Shown here piece after piece: positions 8,955-16,897 of a DNA stretch of 64,000 nucleotides; position 1 is the first letter of the stretch; each line of letters opens with the position of its first letter. This DNA comes from Streptomyces sp. Ru62 (GTDB lineage: Bacteria; Actinomycetota; Actinomycetes; Streptomycetales; Streptomycetaceae), in the NCBI RefSeq assembly GCF_002920615.1, contig NZ_PQSU01000016.1:124001-188000 (forward strand). Direction: 5' to 3'. A program made the position numbers and the translations under genes. Under the pieces are notes generated by a model. It made no database searches, was not told the DNA's origin, and was given only the letters and a program-made list of their open reading frames with translations.

Positions 8955-10397
8955 GTGCCGAACCCGAACGAAGACACTCCCTCTGCCCTGAGCCAGGCGC
9001 AGCAGCGCGCGGTCGCCGAGCTGCTGCGGGTGGCCCCGGTCGCCGACGACCTCGCCCGCCGATTCCAGGAAGCGGGCTTCTCACTCGCCCTGGTCGGCGG
9101 ATCGGTCCGCGACGCGTTGCTCGGCCGGCTCGGCAACGATCTGGACTTCACCACCGACGCCCGCCCCGAGGACGTACTGAAGATCGTCCGGCCCTGGGCG
9201 GACGCCGTCTGGGAGGTGGGCATCGCCTTCGGTACGGTCGGCGCGCACAAGGGCGGCTACCAGATCGAGATCACCACCTACCGTTCCGAGGCCTACGACC
9301 GCACCTCGCGCAAGCCGGAGGTGTCGTACGGCGACTCCATCGAGGAGGACCTGGTCCGCCGCGACTTCACCGTCAACGCCATGGCCGTGGCGCTGCCGGC
9401 GAAGGAGTTCATCGACCCGCATGGCGGACTGGAGGATCTCGCGGCCCGTGTCCTGCGGACGCCCGGCACGCCCGAGGAGTCGTTCTCGGACGATCCCCTG
9501 CGCATGATGCGGGCCGCCCGGTTCGCCGCCCAGCTGGACTTCGAGGTCGCCCCCGAGGTCGTCACCGCCATGACGGAGATGGCCCGGCGGATCGAGATCG
9601 TCTCGGCCGAGCGGGTCCGGGACGAGTTGAACAAGCTCATCCTCTCCGCGCACCCGCGCAAGGGGCTGAGCCTGCTCGTCGACACCGGGCTCGCCGCACA
9701 TGTCCTGCCCGAGCTGCCGGCGCTGCGGCTGGAGAGGGACGAGCACCACCGGCACAAGGACGTCTACGAGCACACGTTGATCGTTCTGGAGCAGGCGATC
9801 GCGTTGGAGGAGGACGGCCCGGACCTCACCCTGCGCCTGGCCGCGCTGCTGCATGACATCGGTAAGCCGCGCACCCGCCGTTTCGAGCAGGACGGCCGGG
9901 TCTCGTTCCACCACCACGAGGTGGTCGGCGCCAAGATGACCAAGAAGCGCATGACCGCCTTGAAGTACTCCAACGAGCTGGTGAAGGACGTCTCGCGGCT
10001 GGTCGAACTTCACCTGCGCTTCCATGGCTACGGAACCGGGGAGTGGACGGACTCGGCGGTCCGCCGGTATGTCCGTGACGCGGGCCCGCTGCTGGATCGT
10101 CTGCACAAGCTGACCCGTTCCGACTGCACCACCCGCAACAAGCGCAAGGCGGTGGCACTGTCCCGGGCCTACGACGGTCTGGAGGAGCGCATCGCCCAGC
10201 TCCAGGAGCAGGAGGAGCTCGACGCGATCCGCCCCGACCTGGACGGCAACCAGATCATGGAGATCCTGGGGATCGGCCCCGGCCCGGCTGTCGGCAAGGC
10301 GTACAAGCACATGCTGGAGCTGCGTCTGGAGAACGGGCCGATGGAGCACGACACCGCGGTGACGGCCCTCAAGGAGTGGTGGGCCGAGCAGGGCTGA
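8955..10397 (+). CDS. cca: CCA-adding tRNA nucleotidyltransferase (PcnA/Cca family)
   Basis: A 480-residue enzyme that adds or repairs CCA at tRNA 3' ends. The class II nucleotidyltransferase head carries LVGGSVRDALLG and the catalytic DLD in NDLDFTTDA, then the RRDFTVNAMA motif and the tRNA-binding neck. The C-terminal half has an HD domain (LLHDIGKPRTRR). The homologue in S. coelicolor was once thought a poly(A) polymerase but is, to my knowledge, a CCA-adding enzyme. The GTG at 8955 is preferred over the frame extension to 8778: a TACCCT -10-like box ends 8 bp before it, as expected for a leaderless message, and homology begins shortly after. Two parS hairpins follow the stop. Confidence 0.9.
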   Translation: MPNPNEDTPSALSQAQQRAVAELLRVAPVADDLARRFQEAGFSLALVGGSVRDALLGRLGNDLDFTTDARPEDVLKIVRPWADAVWEVGIAFGTVGAHKGGYQIEITTYRSEAYDRTSRKPEVSYGDSIEEDLVRRDFTVNAMAVALPAKEFIDPHGGLEDLAARVLRTPGTPEESFSDDPLRMMRAARFAAQLDFEVAPEVVTAMTEMARRIEIVSAERVRDELNKLILSAHPRKGLSLLVDTGLAAHVLPELPALRLERDEHHRHKDVYEHTLIVLEQAIALEEDGPDLTLRLAALLHDIGKPRTRRFEQDGRVSFHHHEVVGAKMTKKRMTALKYSNELVKDVSRLVELHLRFHGYGTGEWTDSAVRRYVRDAGPLLDRLHKLTRSDCTTRNKRKAVALSRAYDGLEERIAQLQEQEELDAIRPDLDGNQIMEILGIGPGPAVGKAYKHMLELRLENGPMEHDTAVTALKEWWAEQG

Positions 10398-10412
10398 GTC
10401 GGTCCGGGCGAT

Positions 10413-10426
10413 GTTTCACGTGAAAC
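10413..10426. other. parS site (perfect), in an imperfect hairpin behind cca
   Basis: Exact GTTTCACGTGAAAC. The flanks GGCGA and TCGCC extend it into a hairpin (10407-10433) with one bulged G, 10 bp after the cca stop. It is 64 bp from the next perfect site. Confidence 0.93.
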
Positions 10427-10466
10427 AGTCGCCGGAGACGGAGGCGGAGACGGAGACGGAGACACC

Positions 10467-10500
10467 GAGGGGCGATGTTTCACGTGAAACATCGCCCCTC
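10467..10500. terminator. Bidirectional terminator-like hairpin built on a parS core
   Basis: A perfect 34-bp inverted repeat with 17-bp arms and no loop bases; GAGGGGCGAT and its complement flank the parS core. It lies between the convergent cca (ends 10397) and MFS gene (ends 10509), where a shared terminator is expected. There is no long U tract on either side, as is common in Streptomyces. The termination role is inferred from structure and position. Confidence 0.65.
10477..10490. other. parS site (perfect), centre of a 34-bp palindrome
   Basis: Exact GTTTCACGTGAAAC at the centre of the convergent-gene hairpin. Between it and the previous parS site lies a short GGAGAC-type tandem repeat (about 10434-10463). 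Confidence 0.94.
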
Positions 10501-10508
10501 ACTCTGTC

Positions 10509-11771
10509 CTAGCGGCGCGCGAAGCGAGCCAGCCCGACGGTGATCACGCCATAGAGGACGGCGACGAGGGTCACCAGCACTGTCGAGCGGCCGTCCGGCG
10601 GAAGCATCAGGGCCGCCACTCCCGCGGCGCCGACGAAAGCGATGTTGAAGAGCACGTCGTACACGGAGAAGACCCGGCCGCGGAAGCCGTCCTCGACGGA
10701 GGACTGGACGATCGTGTCCGTGGCGATCTTGGCGCCCTGGGTGATCAGGCCCAGAACGAAGGCCGCGACCATGAGTGGTGCGGTGGCGAAGGGCAGGCCA
10801 AGGGCGGGTTCCAGCACCATGGCCGCGCCGGAGCACACCATGATCCAGCGGATGGGGCCTAGCAGTCCTGCCGCCCACGGCGTCACCACGGCCGCCGCGA
10901 AGAATCCCGCGCCGGACAACGCCAGCGCAGGCCCGAGGAGCCGCAGCCCTTCCTCGGGAGTGTCGGCCAAGGCGTAGCGGCAGAGCATGAGCAGCAGGAC
11001 GAGGAGGGCGCCGTAGCAGAAGCGCATCAGTGTCATCGCGCCCAGAGCCCAGGCCGCTTCTCTGCGCCTCGGTGCGGCCAGGTGTCCCATGGCCGCCAGC
11101 AGCTCGCGCGCCGTCGTGGCGAGCGCCGTGCCGAGGCGGGGCCGGGCCGGGTGTCGGTCGGGGCCGAGCAGGTCGGGTGCCAGGCGCATGGACGCGAGGC
11201 TCGCGCACAGGTACAGGAAGGCGCCGAGCAGTACCACCGCCGCGTCGGAATCCGATGCCACGATCCGCACACTGAAGGCCAGGGCTCCGCCGACGGTCGC
11301 GGCGAGGGTGCCGGCGGTCGGGGACAGGGAGTTGGCCAGCACCAGGCGCTCGGTGTCGACGACCCGGGGCAGGGCGGCGGACAGCCCGGCGAGGACGAAG
11401 CGGTTGACGGCCGTGACACACAGCGCGGACACGTAGAAGAGCCAGTCGGGAGCATGGCCGAGCATCAGCGCGGCGGTGGCCACGGCCAGCACGGCGCGCA
11501 GCAGGTTGCCGTACACGAAGACCTGCCGGCGGCGCCAGCGGTCCAGCAGGACACCGGCGAAGGGCCCGACCAGTGAGTAGGGGAGCAGTAGGACCGCCAT
11601 CGCCGAGGCGATCGCGGCGGCCGAGGTCTGTTTCTCCGGGGAGAAGACGACGTACGCGGCGAGCGCGACCTGGTAGACGCCGTCCGCGCCCTGGGACAGG
11701 AGGCGGACGCACAGCAGGCGCCGGAAGTTCTCCAGGCGCAGCAGGACGCGCAGGTCACGGACGACGGGCAT
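10509..11771 (-). CDS. MFS-family permease (probable exporter)
   Basis: A 420-residue transporter with about 12 membrane helices. Like DHA3-type exporters it starts with a short cytoplasmic stretch (LLRLENFRRLLCVRLLSQGADG) and has the conserved loop LLDRWRRRQVFVYGN after helix 2. It is leftward, downstream of ino1 but separated from it by a strong hairpin, so probably transcribed separately. The substrate cannot be deduced. The ATG at 11771 opens the first membrane-proximal segment directly. It resembles the permease found in this place in other Streptomyces. Confidence 0.82.
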   Translation of the reverse strand: MPVVRDLRVLLRLENFRRLLCVRLLSQGADGVYQVALAAYVVFSPEKQTSAAAIASAMAVLLLPYSLVGPFAGVLLDRWRRRQVFVYGNLLRAVLAVATAALMLGHAPDWLFYVSALCVTAVNRFVLAGLSAALPRVVDTERLVLANSLSPTAGTLAATVGGALAFSVRIVASDSDAAVVLLGAFLYLCASLASMRLAPDLLGPDRHPARPRLGTALATTARELLAAMGHLAAPRRREAAWALGAMTLMRFCYGALLVLLLMLCRYALADTPEEGLRLLGPALALSGAGFFAAAVVTPWAAGLLGPIRWIMVCSGAAMVLEPALGLPFATAPLMVAAFVLGLITQGAKIATDTIVQSSVEDGFRGRVFSVYDVLFNIAFVGAAGVAALMLPPDGRSTVLVTLVAVLYGVITVGLARFARR

Positions 11772-11794
11772 GGATCACACCCTCACACATGCGG

Positions 11795-11826
11795 AAGGTC
11801 CCCGGGTCGCGGGACCCGGGGACCTT
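11795..11826 (-). terminator. Terminator hairpin downstream of ino1
   Basis: A perfect 14-bp stem (AAGGTCCCCGGGTC and its complement) with a GCGG loop, 46 bp after the ino1 stop and before the MFS start. Confidence 0.8.
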
Positions 11827-11871
11827 CACAGCCCTGGCAGGAGCGTTCTCGTGCGAGCGGCGCCGGGCGCC

Positions 11872-12954
11872 TTAGCGCTCGACCTCGCCGCGGATGAACT
11901 TCTCGACGTTCTCGCGGGCCTCGTCGTCGAAGTACTGGACCGGCGGGGACTTCATGAAGTACGAGGAAGCGGAGAGGATCGGGCCACCGATGCCGCGGTC
12001 CTTGGCGATCTTCGCGGCGCGCAGCGCGTCGATGATGACACCGGCTGAGTTCGGGGAGTCCCAGACCTCCAGCTTGTACTCCAGGTTCAGCGGGACGTCA
12101 CCGAAGGCGCGCCCCTCCAGGCGGACGTAGGCCCACTTGCGGTCGTCCAGCCAGGCCACGTAGTCGGACGGGCCGATGTGGACGTTCTTCTCGCCGAGGT
12201 CCCGGTCGGGGATCTGGGAGGTGACGGCCTGCGTCTTGGAGATCTTCTTGGACTCCAGGCGCTCGCGTTCGAGCATGTTCTTGAAGTCCATGTTGCCGCC
12301 GACGTTCAGCTGCATCGTGCGGTCGAGGATGACACCGCGGTCCTCGAACAGCTTCGCCATGACGCGGTGCGTGATGGTGGCACCGACCTGGGACTTGATG
12401 TCGTCACCGACGATCGGCACACCGGCCTCGGTGAACTTGTCCGCCCACTCCTTGGTGCCGGCGATGAAGACCGGGAGGGCGTTGACGAAGGCGACCTTGG
12501 CGTCGATGGCGCACTGGGCGTAGAACTTCGCCGCGTCCTCGGAACCGACGGGCAGGTAGCAGACCAGGACGTCGACCTGCTTGTCCTTCAGGACCTGGAC
12601 GACGTCGACCGGCTCGGCGTCCGACTCCTCGATGGTGGCGCGGTAGTACTTGCCGAGGCCGTCGAGGGTGTGGCCGCGCTGGACGGTGACACCGGTGGTG
12701 GGCACGTCGCAGATCTTGATCGTGTTGTTCTCGGAGGCGCCGATGGCGTCCGCGAGGTCAAGGCCGACCTTCTTGGCGTCGACGTCGAACGCGGCGACGA
12801 ACTCGACGTCGCGGACGTGGTAGTCACCGAACTGCACGTGCATCAGGCCGGGGACCTTGGACGCCGGGTCGGCGTCCTTGTAGTACTCGACTCCCTGCAC
12901 CAGCGACGCGGCGCAGTTGCCCACGCCGACGATGGCTACGCGAACCGAACCCAT
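11872..12954 (-). CDS. ino1: Inositol-3-phosphate synthase
   Basis: A 360-residue cytosolic NAD-dependent enzyme that turns glucose 6-phosphate into inositol 3-phosphate, the first step to phosphatidylinositol and mycothiol. The Rossmann motif VAIVGVGNCAASLVQG is at the N-terminus; the bacterial/archaeal signature GDDIKSQVGATITHR and the catalytic-lysine region NVGGNMDFKNM are intact. The ATG at 12954 has GGGAG upstream. It starts 43 bp after the stop of a PadR-family regulator, so the two probably form an operon controlled by that regulator. Confidence 0.95.
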   Translation of the reverse strand: MGSVRVAIVGVGNCAASLVQGVEYYKDADPASKVPGLMHVQFGDYHVRDVEFVAAFDVDAKKVGLDLADAIGASENNTIKICDVPTTGVTVQRGHTLDGLGKYYRATIEESDAEPVDVVQVLKDKQVDVLVCYLPVGSEDAAKFYAQCAIDAKVAFVNALPVFIAGTKEWADKFTEAGVPIVGDDIKSQVGATITHRVMAKLFEDRGVILDRTMQLNVGGNMDFKNMLERERLESKKISKTQAVTSQIPDRDLGEKNVHIGPSDYVAWLDDRKWAYVRLEGRAFGDVPLNLEYKLEVWDSPNSAGVIIDALRAAKIAKDRGIGGPILSASSYFMKSPPVQYFDDEARENVEKFIRGEVER

Positions 12955-12997
12955 TCCGGTTGCTCCCTGTGTGTACGAGTGAGGCCCTGACTGGGAC

Positions 12998-13681
12998 TCA
13001 CGTGGCGGTGTCGTCGGGCGTATCCGTCCGGGGAGTGTCCCCGGGACGGGGCAGGCCGCCCGTCGATCCAGTGGTGGTGTCCTGCTGAGCGGACCCCCCG
13101 GACGCGGAACCCCTCAGGTCCCGCCCGGCCCGCTCGCTTTCGATGAGCTCGTTCAGCCAGCGCACTTCGCGCTCCACGGACTCCATCCCGTGGCGCTGGA
13201 GCTCAAGTGTGTAGTCGTCGAGGCGCTCCCGGGTGCGCGCCAGGGAGGCGCGCATCTTCTCCAGGCGCTCCTCCAGGCGGCTGCGCCGGCCCTCCAGGAC
13301 GCGCATGCGCACATCGCGCGAGGTCTGCCCGAAGAAGGCGAACCGTGCGGCGAAGTGCTCGTCCTCGTACGCGTCGGGACCGGCCTGCGAGAGCAGTTCC
13401 TCGAAGTGCTCCTTGCCTTCCGCGGTCAGCCGGTAAACGATCTTGGCGCGGCGTCCGGCCAGGGGAGCGGCGAGGGCGTCGTCGTGGTTGTTCCCGGGTT
13501 CCTCGATGAGCCAGCCGTTGGCGACCAGCGTCTTGAGGCAGGGGTACAGCGTCCCGTAGCTGAACGCGCGGAACACACCCAGTGACGTGTTGAGGCGTTT
13601 ACGCAGCTCGTAGCCGTGCATCGGGGACTCCCGGAGCAGGCCGAGCACGGCGAACTCAAGGATGCCGGAGCGCCGGCTCAT
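12998..13681 (-). CDS. PadR-family transcriptional regulator upstream of ino1
   Basis: A 227-residue regulator. The PadR winged helix occupies residues 1-90 (ILEFAVLGLLRESPMHGYEL; FSYGTLYPCLKTLVANGWL), followed by a helical C-terminal domain with Arg/Glu-rich coiled-coil character for dimerisation and a disordered tail. The ATG at 13681 has the strong site GGAGGAGG and matches the family N-terminus; the longer frame to 13807 would run through the operator palindrome and is rejected. A near-perfect 35-bp palindrome lies about 70 bp upstream and is the likely autoregulatory operator. The ino1 gene directly behind is a plausible target. Confidence 0.88.
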   Translation of the reverse strand: MSRRSGILEFAVLGLLRESPMHGYELRKRLNTSLGVFRAFSYGTLYPCLKTLVANGWLIEEPGNNHDDALAAPLAGRRAKIVYRLTAEGKEHFEELLSQAGPDAYEDEHFAARFAFFGQTSRDVRMRVLEGRRSRLEERLEKMRASLARTRERLDDYTLELQRHGMESVEREVRWLNELIESERAGRDLRGSASGGSAQQDTTTGSTGGLPRPGDTPRTDTPDDTAT

Positions 13682-13747
13682 CGTCGCCTCCTCCCGGTCC
13701 CGCAGGTCCGTCCCGCAGGTCTCGCACCGCCTGGCAGCGTCTTTATC

Positions 13748-13782
13748 TCGTGCTGATGTATCGACTCGATACATCAGCACGA
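13748..13782. promoter_or_regulatory. Long palindromic operator upstream of the PadR gene
   Basis: A perfect inverted repeat of 17-bp arms around one central C (left core TGCTGATGTATCGA). It is 67 bp upstream of the PadR start and AT-richer than the surroundings. PadR proteins usually bind such palindromes in their own promoter. The binding protein is inferred from proximity. Confidence 0.7.
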
Positions 13783-13930
13783 TAGAACGGCCTACCGCAC
13801 GCGACAAGAGGGACGGTGGTGAACGGGATCACATCACTGTTTCGTTGGAGGCAACTTGCCTGATTTGGGGTGAACTTCGGAGCTCGGCGCGTTTTGGTGG
13901 TGCGTAGTCTGTGCGGCATGCACACCACCG

Positions 13931-13957
13931 GGAACCGCGTGATGCCTGGGGAGCGTC
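13931..13957 (+). promoter_or_regulatory. Candidate ECF (SigE-like) promoter of the penicillin-binding protein gene
   Basis: GGAACC (13931-13936), 17 bp spacer, CGTC (13954-13957). This fits the general ECF pattern GGAAC-N16/17-CGTC used by the cell-envelope sigma factor SigE, and lies about 120 bp before a peptidoglycan synthase gene. A motif this short can arise by chance. The rest of the 396-bp gap 13682-14077 holds the PadR operator and nothing else I recognise. Confidence 0.4.
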
Positions 13958-14077
13958 GTCGTCCCCGGTGCAGTACGGGTGAATGCAGGACCGACCACAT
14001 CCGTATTTCGGGGGGACCGGAAATCAGCCGCCGTTCCAGGCGCGCACGGGTGCGCCTGCCCGAGGAGTAATCGTTCG

Positions 14078-16768
14078 ATGAGCGAGCACCGTCGCAAACC
14101 GCCGCAGCCGCAGGGAGGCGGACGTGCCGCTGCCCGACGCGGCCAGTCCGGTCCGTCCTCCGGCCGCCGTGCGGCACCGCGAGGCGCCACCGGGTCCCCT
14201 GCCGACTCCTATGGGTCAGGTTCCCCGGGGTCGGAGTCCACTGACCCGGGAAGTGAGGAGCGTTCCTACGGCGGCCGTGCCGAGGCCCGCCGTGCCGCGC
14301 AGAGAGGTGGCCGACGCAGAGCGGCCGACAACGCCGGCGGCCGACGCGGCGGCCCGGGCGGGCCGACCGGTCCCGGGCGCGGCGGCGGCCGCGCGACGAC
14401 CGCACCCGGCAAGAAGCGGTTCATCGACTACCCGAGGGCCGGCAAGTACGGCTGGCGACGCTGGGTGCCGTCCTGGAAGCTGGTGAGCGGGCTGTTCATC
14501 GGCTTCGTCGGCAGCCTGGTGGTGATGGTCGGTGTCGGCTACGCGATGGTCTCGATCCCGAACGAGAACGACGCGGCCAAGTCCCAGAACAACGTCTACT
14601 ACTGGGCCGACGGCAGCCAGATGGTGGCGACGGGCACCGGGGTGAACCGGCAGAACGTCACCATCGACAAGATCCCCGAGGCCATGCAGTGGGCCGTGAT
14701 CTCGGCGGAGAACAAGAGCTTCTACGACGACTCGGGCGTCGATCCCATGGGTATCGCCCGCGCCCTGGCGAACATGGCCCGGGGCGGTCAGACGCAGGGT
14801 GGCTCGACGATCACCCAGCAGTTCGTGAAGAACACCTACCTGAGCCAGGAACAGACGGTCACCCGGAAGTTCAAGGAGATGTTCATCTCCATAAAGGTGG
14901 GCACGAAGCTCGACAAGAAGCAGATCCTGCAGGGCTACCTGAACACCTCGTACTACGGTCGCGGCGCCTACGGCATCCAGGCCGCCGCGCGGACCTACTA
15001 CGGCAAGGACGCGCTCGACCTCGAACCGAGCGAGTGCGCCTTCCTGGCGGCGCTGCTGAAGGGTCCGACGTACTACGACCCGGCCGGCAACGCGGACCTC
15101 GACCCGTCGGCGAACGCGAAGGACAACCGGGAGCGTTCCGAGAAGCGCTGGGCCTGGATCCTCAGCGAGATGCACAAGGACAAGCACCTCACGGACGACC
15201 AGTACCAGCTGGCCAAGAGAAAGTACCCCGAGCCCCAGGACCGCAAGGCGACCAAGGGTATGACCGGCCAGATCAGCTACCTCGTCGACACGGCCAAGAA
15301 GTACGTCCTGAACCACTCCGACATTACCGAGGCGCAGTTCGACCAGGGCGGCTACCAGATCTACACGACCTTCGACAAGAAGAGCGTCAACGCCCTGAGC
15401 GCGGCCGTGAAGAAGGTCCAGAGGGAACACCTCGACCCGAAGCACCGTGATCTGGACAAGTACGTCCAGTTCGGCGCGGCATCGGTGGTGCCGAAGGACG
15501 GTGCGATCGTCGCGCTCTACGGCGGTGACGGGTACGAGAACGGACACTTCACCAACAACGCCGACACCTCCGGTGTCCCCGTCGGTTCGACGTGGAAGCC
15601 GTTCGTGCTGGCCGCGGCGATGGAGTACGGCACCTACAAGTCCGACGGTGAGGGCATCTCGCCGCTGAGCAAGTACAACGGCAACGACAAACTCAAGGTG
15701 AGGAACCAGGACGGAAGCTACGTCCTGAAGAAGGACGGCTCGGTCTTCTACCAGCGCAACGAGGGTCCCAAGCCCTGGGGCTACATCACGCTGCGCAAGG
15801 CCATGGAGCAGTCCATCAACACGCCGTTCGTGCAGCTCGGGATGGACGTGGGGATGACGAAGGTCCGAGACGTCGCGAAGGCCTCCGGCATCCTCGACGC
15901 AAGCTTCGCCGACCTCAACCCGTCCTTCGCGATCGGCACCTCGACGCCGAGCGCGATCCGTATGGCCGACGCTTACGCGACGTTCGCCGCGTCCGGCCAG
16001 CACACGGATCCGTACTCGGTGACGAGCGTCAAGAAGGACGGCCAGGAGCTGCGGGGCTTCACCAAACCCAAGCGGACGCAGGCGATGCCGGAGAACGTGG
16101 CCAACAACGTCACGGACACCCTGGAGAACGTGATCCAGAACGGTACGGGCCAGAACGCCAAGGCCCTGGGACGTACCGCCGCCGGCAAGACCGGTACCAC
16201 CGACAGCAACAAGTCGGCCTGGTTCGTCGGCTACACCCAGCAGCTGTCGACCTCGGTCGCGATGTTCCGCGAGAACCCCAAGGACCATGAGCTGCTGTCC
16301 ATGAACGGAACGGCGGGTGTGGACTCCATCCACGGTGGTGACATCCCGACGCAGGTGTGGACCGAGTACATGAAGGAAGCGCTCAAGGGCAAGAACGACC
16401 CGGGCTTCCCGGACCCCACCGAGATCGGCAAGGTCCAGGACGAGGTGGGCGCTCCCTCCCCGACCCCGAGCGTCACCATCACGCCCAGCCCGACGCCGAG
16501 CGACTCGCCGAGCCCGACGCCGAGCAAGACGACCACCTCACCGTCACCGACGCCGAGCCAGTCCTGCCAGCTCGGCTGGGACCCGAACTGCAACGGCAAC
16601 GGCAATGGAACCGGCGGAGGCAACGGCAATGGCGCCGGAGGCGTGGACACGGGTGGTGTCGACGGGGGCGGAGGCGAGTCGCCGTCACCCACGGTCACGG
16701 ACACGACCGGCACCGGTACCACCCGAGGAAACGGCAACGGGGGCTTCTTCGGGGGCCAGACCGGCTAG
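14078..16768 (+). CDS. Class A penicillin-binding protein (glycosyltransferase/transpeptidase)
   Basis: An 896-residue bifunctional peptidoglycan synthase. A basic, disordered cytoplasmic tail (1-125) leads to one membrane helix (about 133-155). The GT51 domain has the catalytic Glu in SAENKSFYDD (near 209), GGSTITQQFVKN and NTSYYGRGAYGIQAAA. The transpeptidase has SxxK as STWK (near 504), SxN as SIN (near 578) and KTG in GKTGTT (near 703). The last 90 residues are Ser/Pro/Thr- and then Gly/Asn-rich. The ATG at 14078 follows GAGGAG by 10 bp; the longer frame to 13979 has no ribosome site. Active sites look intact. The gene ends before a parS site and a strong hairpin. Confidence 0.93.
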   Translation: MSEHRRKPPQPQGGGRAAARRGQSGPSSGRRAAPRGATGSPADSYGSGSPGSESTDPGSEERSYGGRAEARRAAQRGGRRRAADNAGGRRGGPGGPTGPGRGGGRATTAPGKKRFIDYPRAGKYGWRRWVPSWKLVSGLFIGFVGSLVVMVGVGYAMVSIPNENDAAKSQNNVYYWADGSQMVATGTGVNRQNVTIDKIPEAMQWAVISAENKSFYDDSGVDPMGIARALANMARGGQTQGGSTITQQFVKNTYLSQEQTVTRKFKEMFISIKVGTKLDKKQILQGYLNTSYYGRGAYGIQAAARTYYGKDALDLEPSECAFLAALLKGPTYYDPAGNADLDPSANAKDNRERSEKRWAWILSEMHKDKHLTDDQYQLAKRKYPEPQDRKATKGMTGQISYLVDTAKKYVLNHSDITEAQFDQGGYQIYTTFDKKSVNALSAAVKKVQREHLDPKHRDLDKYVQFGAASVVPKDGAIVALYGGDGYENGHFTNNADTSGVPVGSTWKPFVLAAAMEYGTYKSDGEGISPLSKYNGNDKLKVRNQDGSYVLKKDGSVFYQRNEGPKPWGYITLRKAMEQSINTPFVQLGMDVGMTKVRDVAKASGILDASFADLNPSFAIGTSTPSAIRMADAYATFAASGQHTDPYSVTSVKKDGQELRGFTKPKRTQAMPENVANNVTDTLENVIQNGTGQNAKALGRTAAGKTGTTDSNKSAWFVGYTQQLSTSVAMFRENPKDHELLSMNGTAGVDSIHGGDIPTQVWTEYMKEALKGKNDPGFPDPTEIGKVQDEVGAPSPTPSVTITPSPTPSDSPSPTPSKTTTSPSPTPSQSCQLGWDPNCNGNGNGTGGGNGNGAGGVDTGGVDGGGGESPSPTVTDTTGTGTTRGNGNGGFFGGQTG

Positions 16769-16812
16769 CCCGGTGATCTGACCGGTTGGCGGCCATATCG
16801 CCCGCCGAGGGT

Positions 16813-16826
16813 GTTTCACGTGAAAC
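16813..16826. other. parS site (perfect), between the PBP stop and its terminator
   Basis: Exact GTTTCACGTGAAAC, extended one base each side (T...A), 45 bp after the PBP stop and 3 bp before the terminator stem. Confidence 0.93.
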
Positions 16827-16828
16827 AT

Positions 16829-16859
16829 GGGCCGCCGCACCCACCAGGTGCGGCGGCCC
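16829..16859 (+). terminator. Terminator hairpin of the PBP gene
   Basis: A perfect 13-bp stem (GGGCCGCCGCACC and its complement) with a 5-base loop, followed by TCGGTGTTTT. It lies immediately 3' of a parS site. Confidence 0.85.
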
Positions 16860-16897
16860 TCGGTGTTTTCCCACCCAGGTACGGCAGGATGTGCCCC

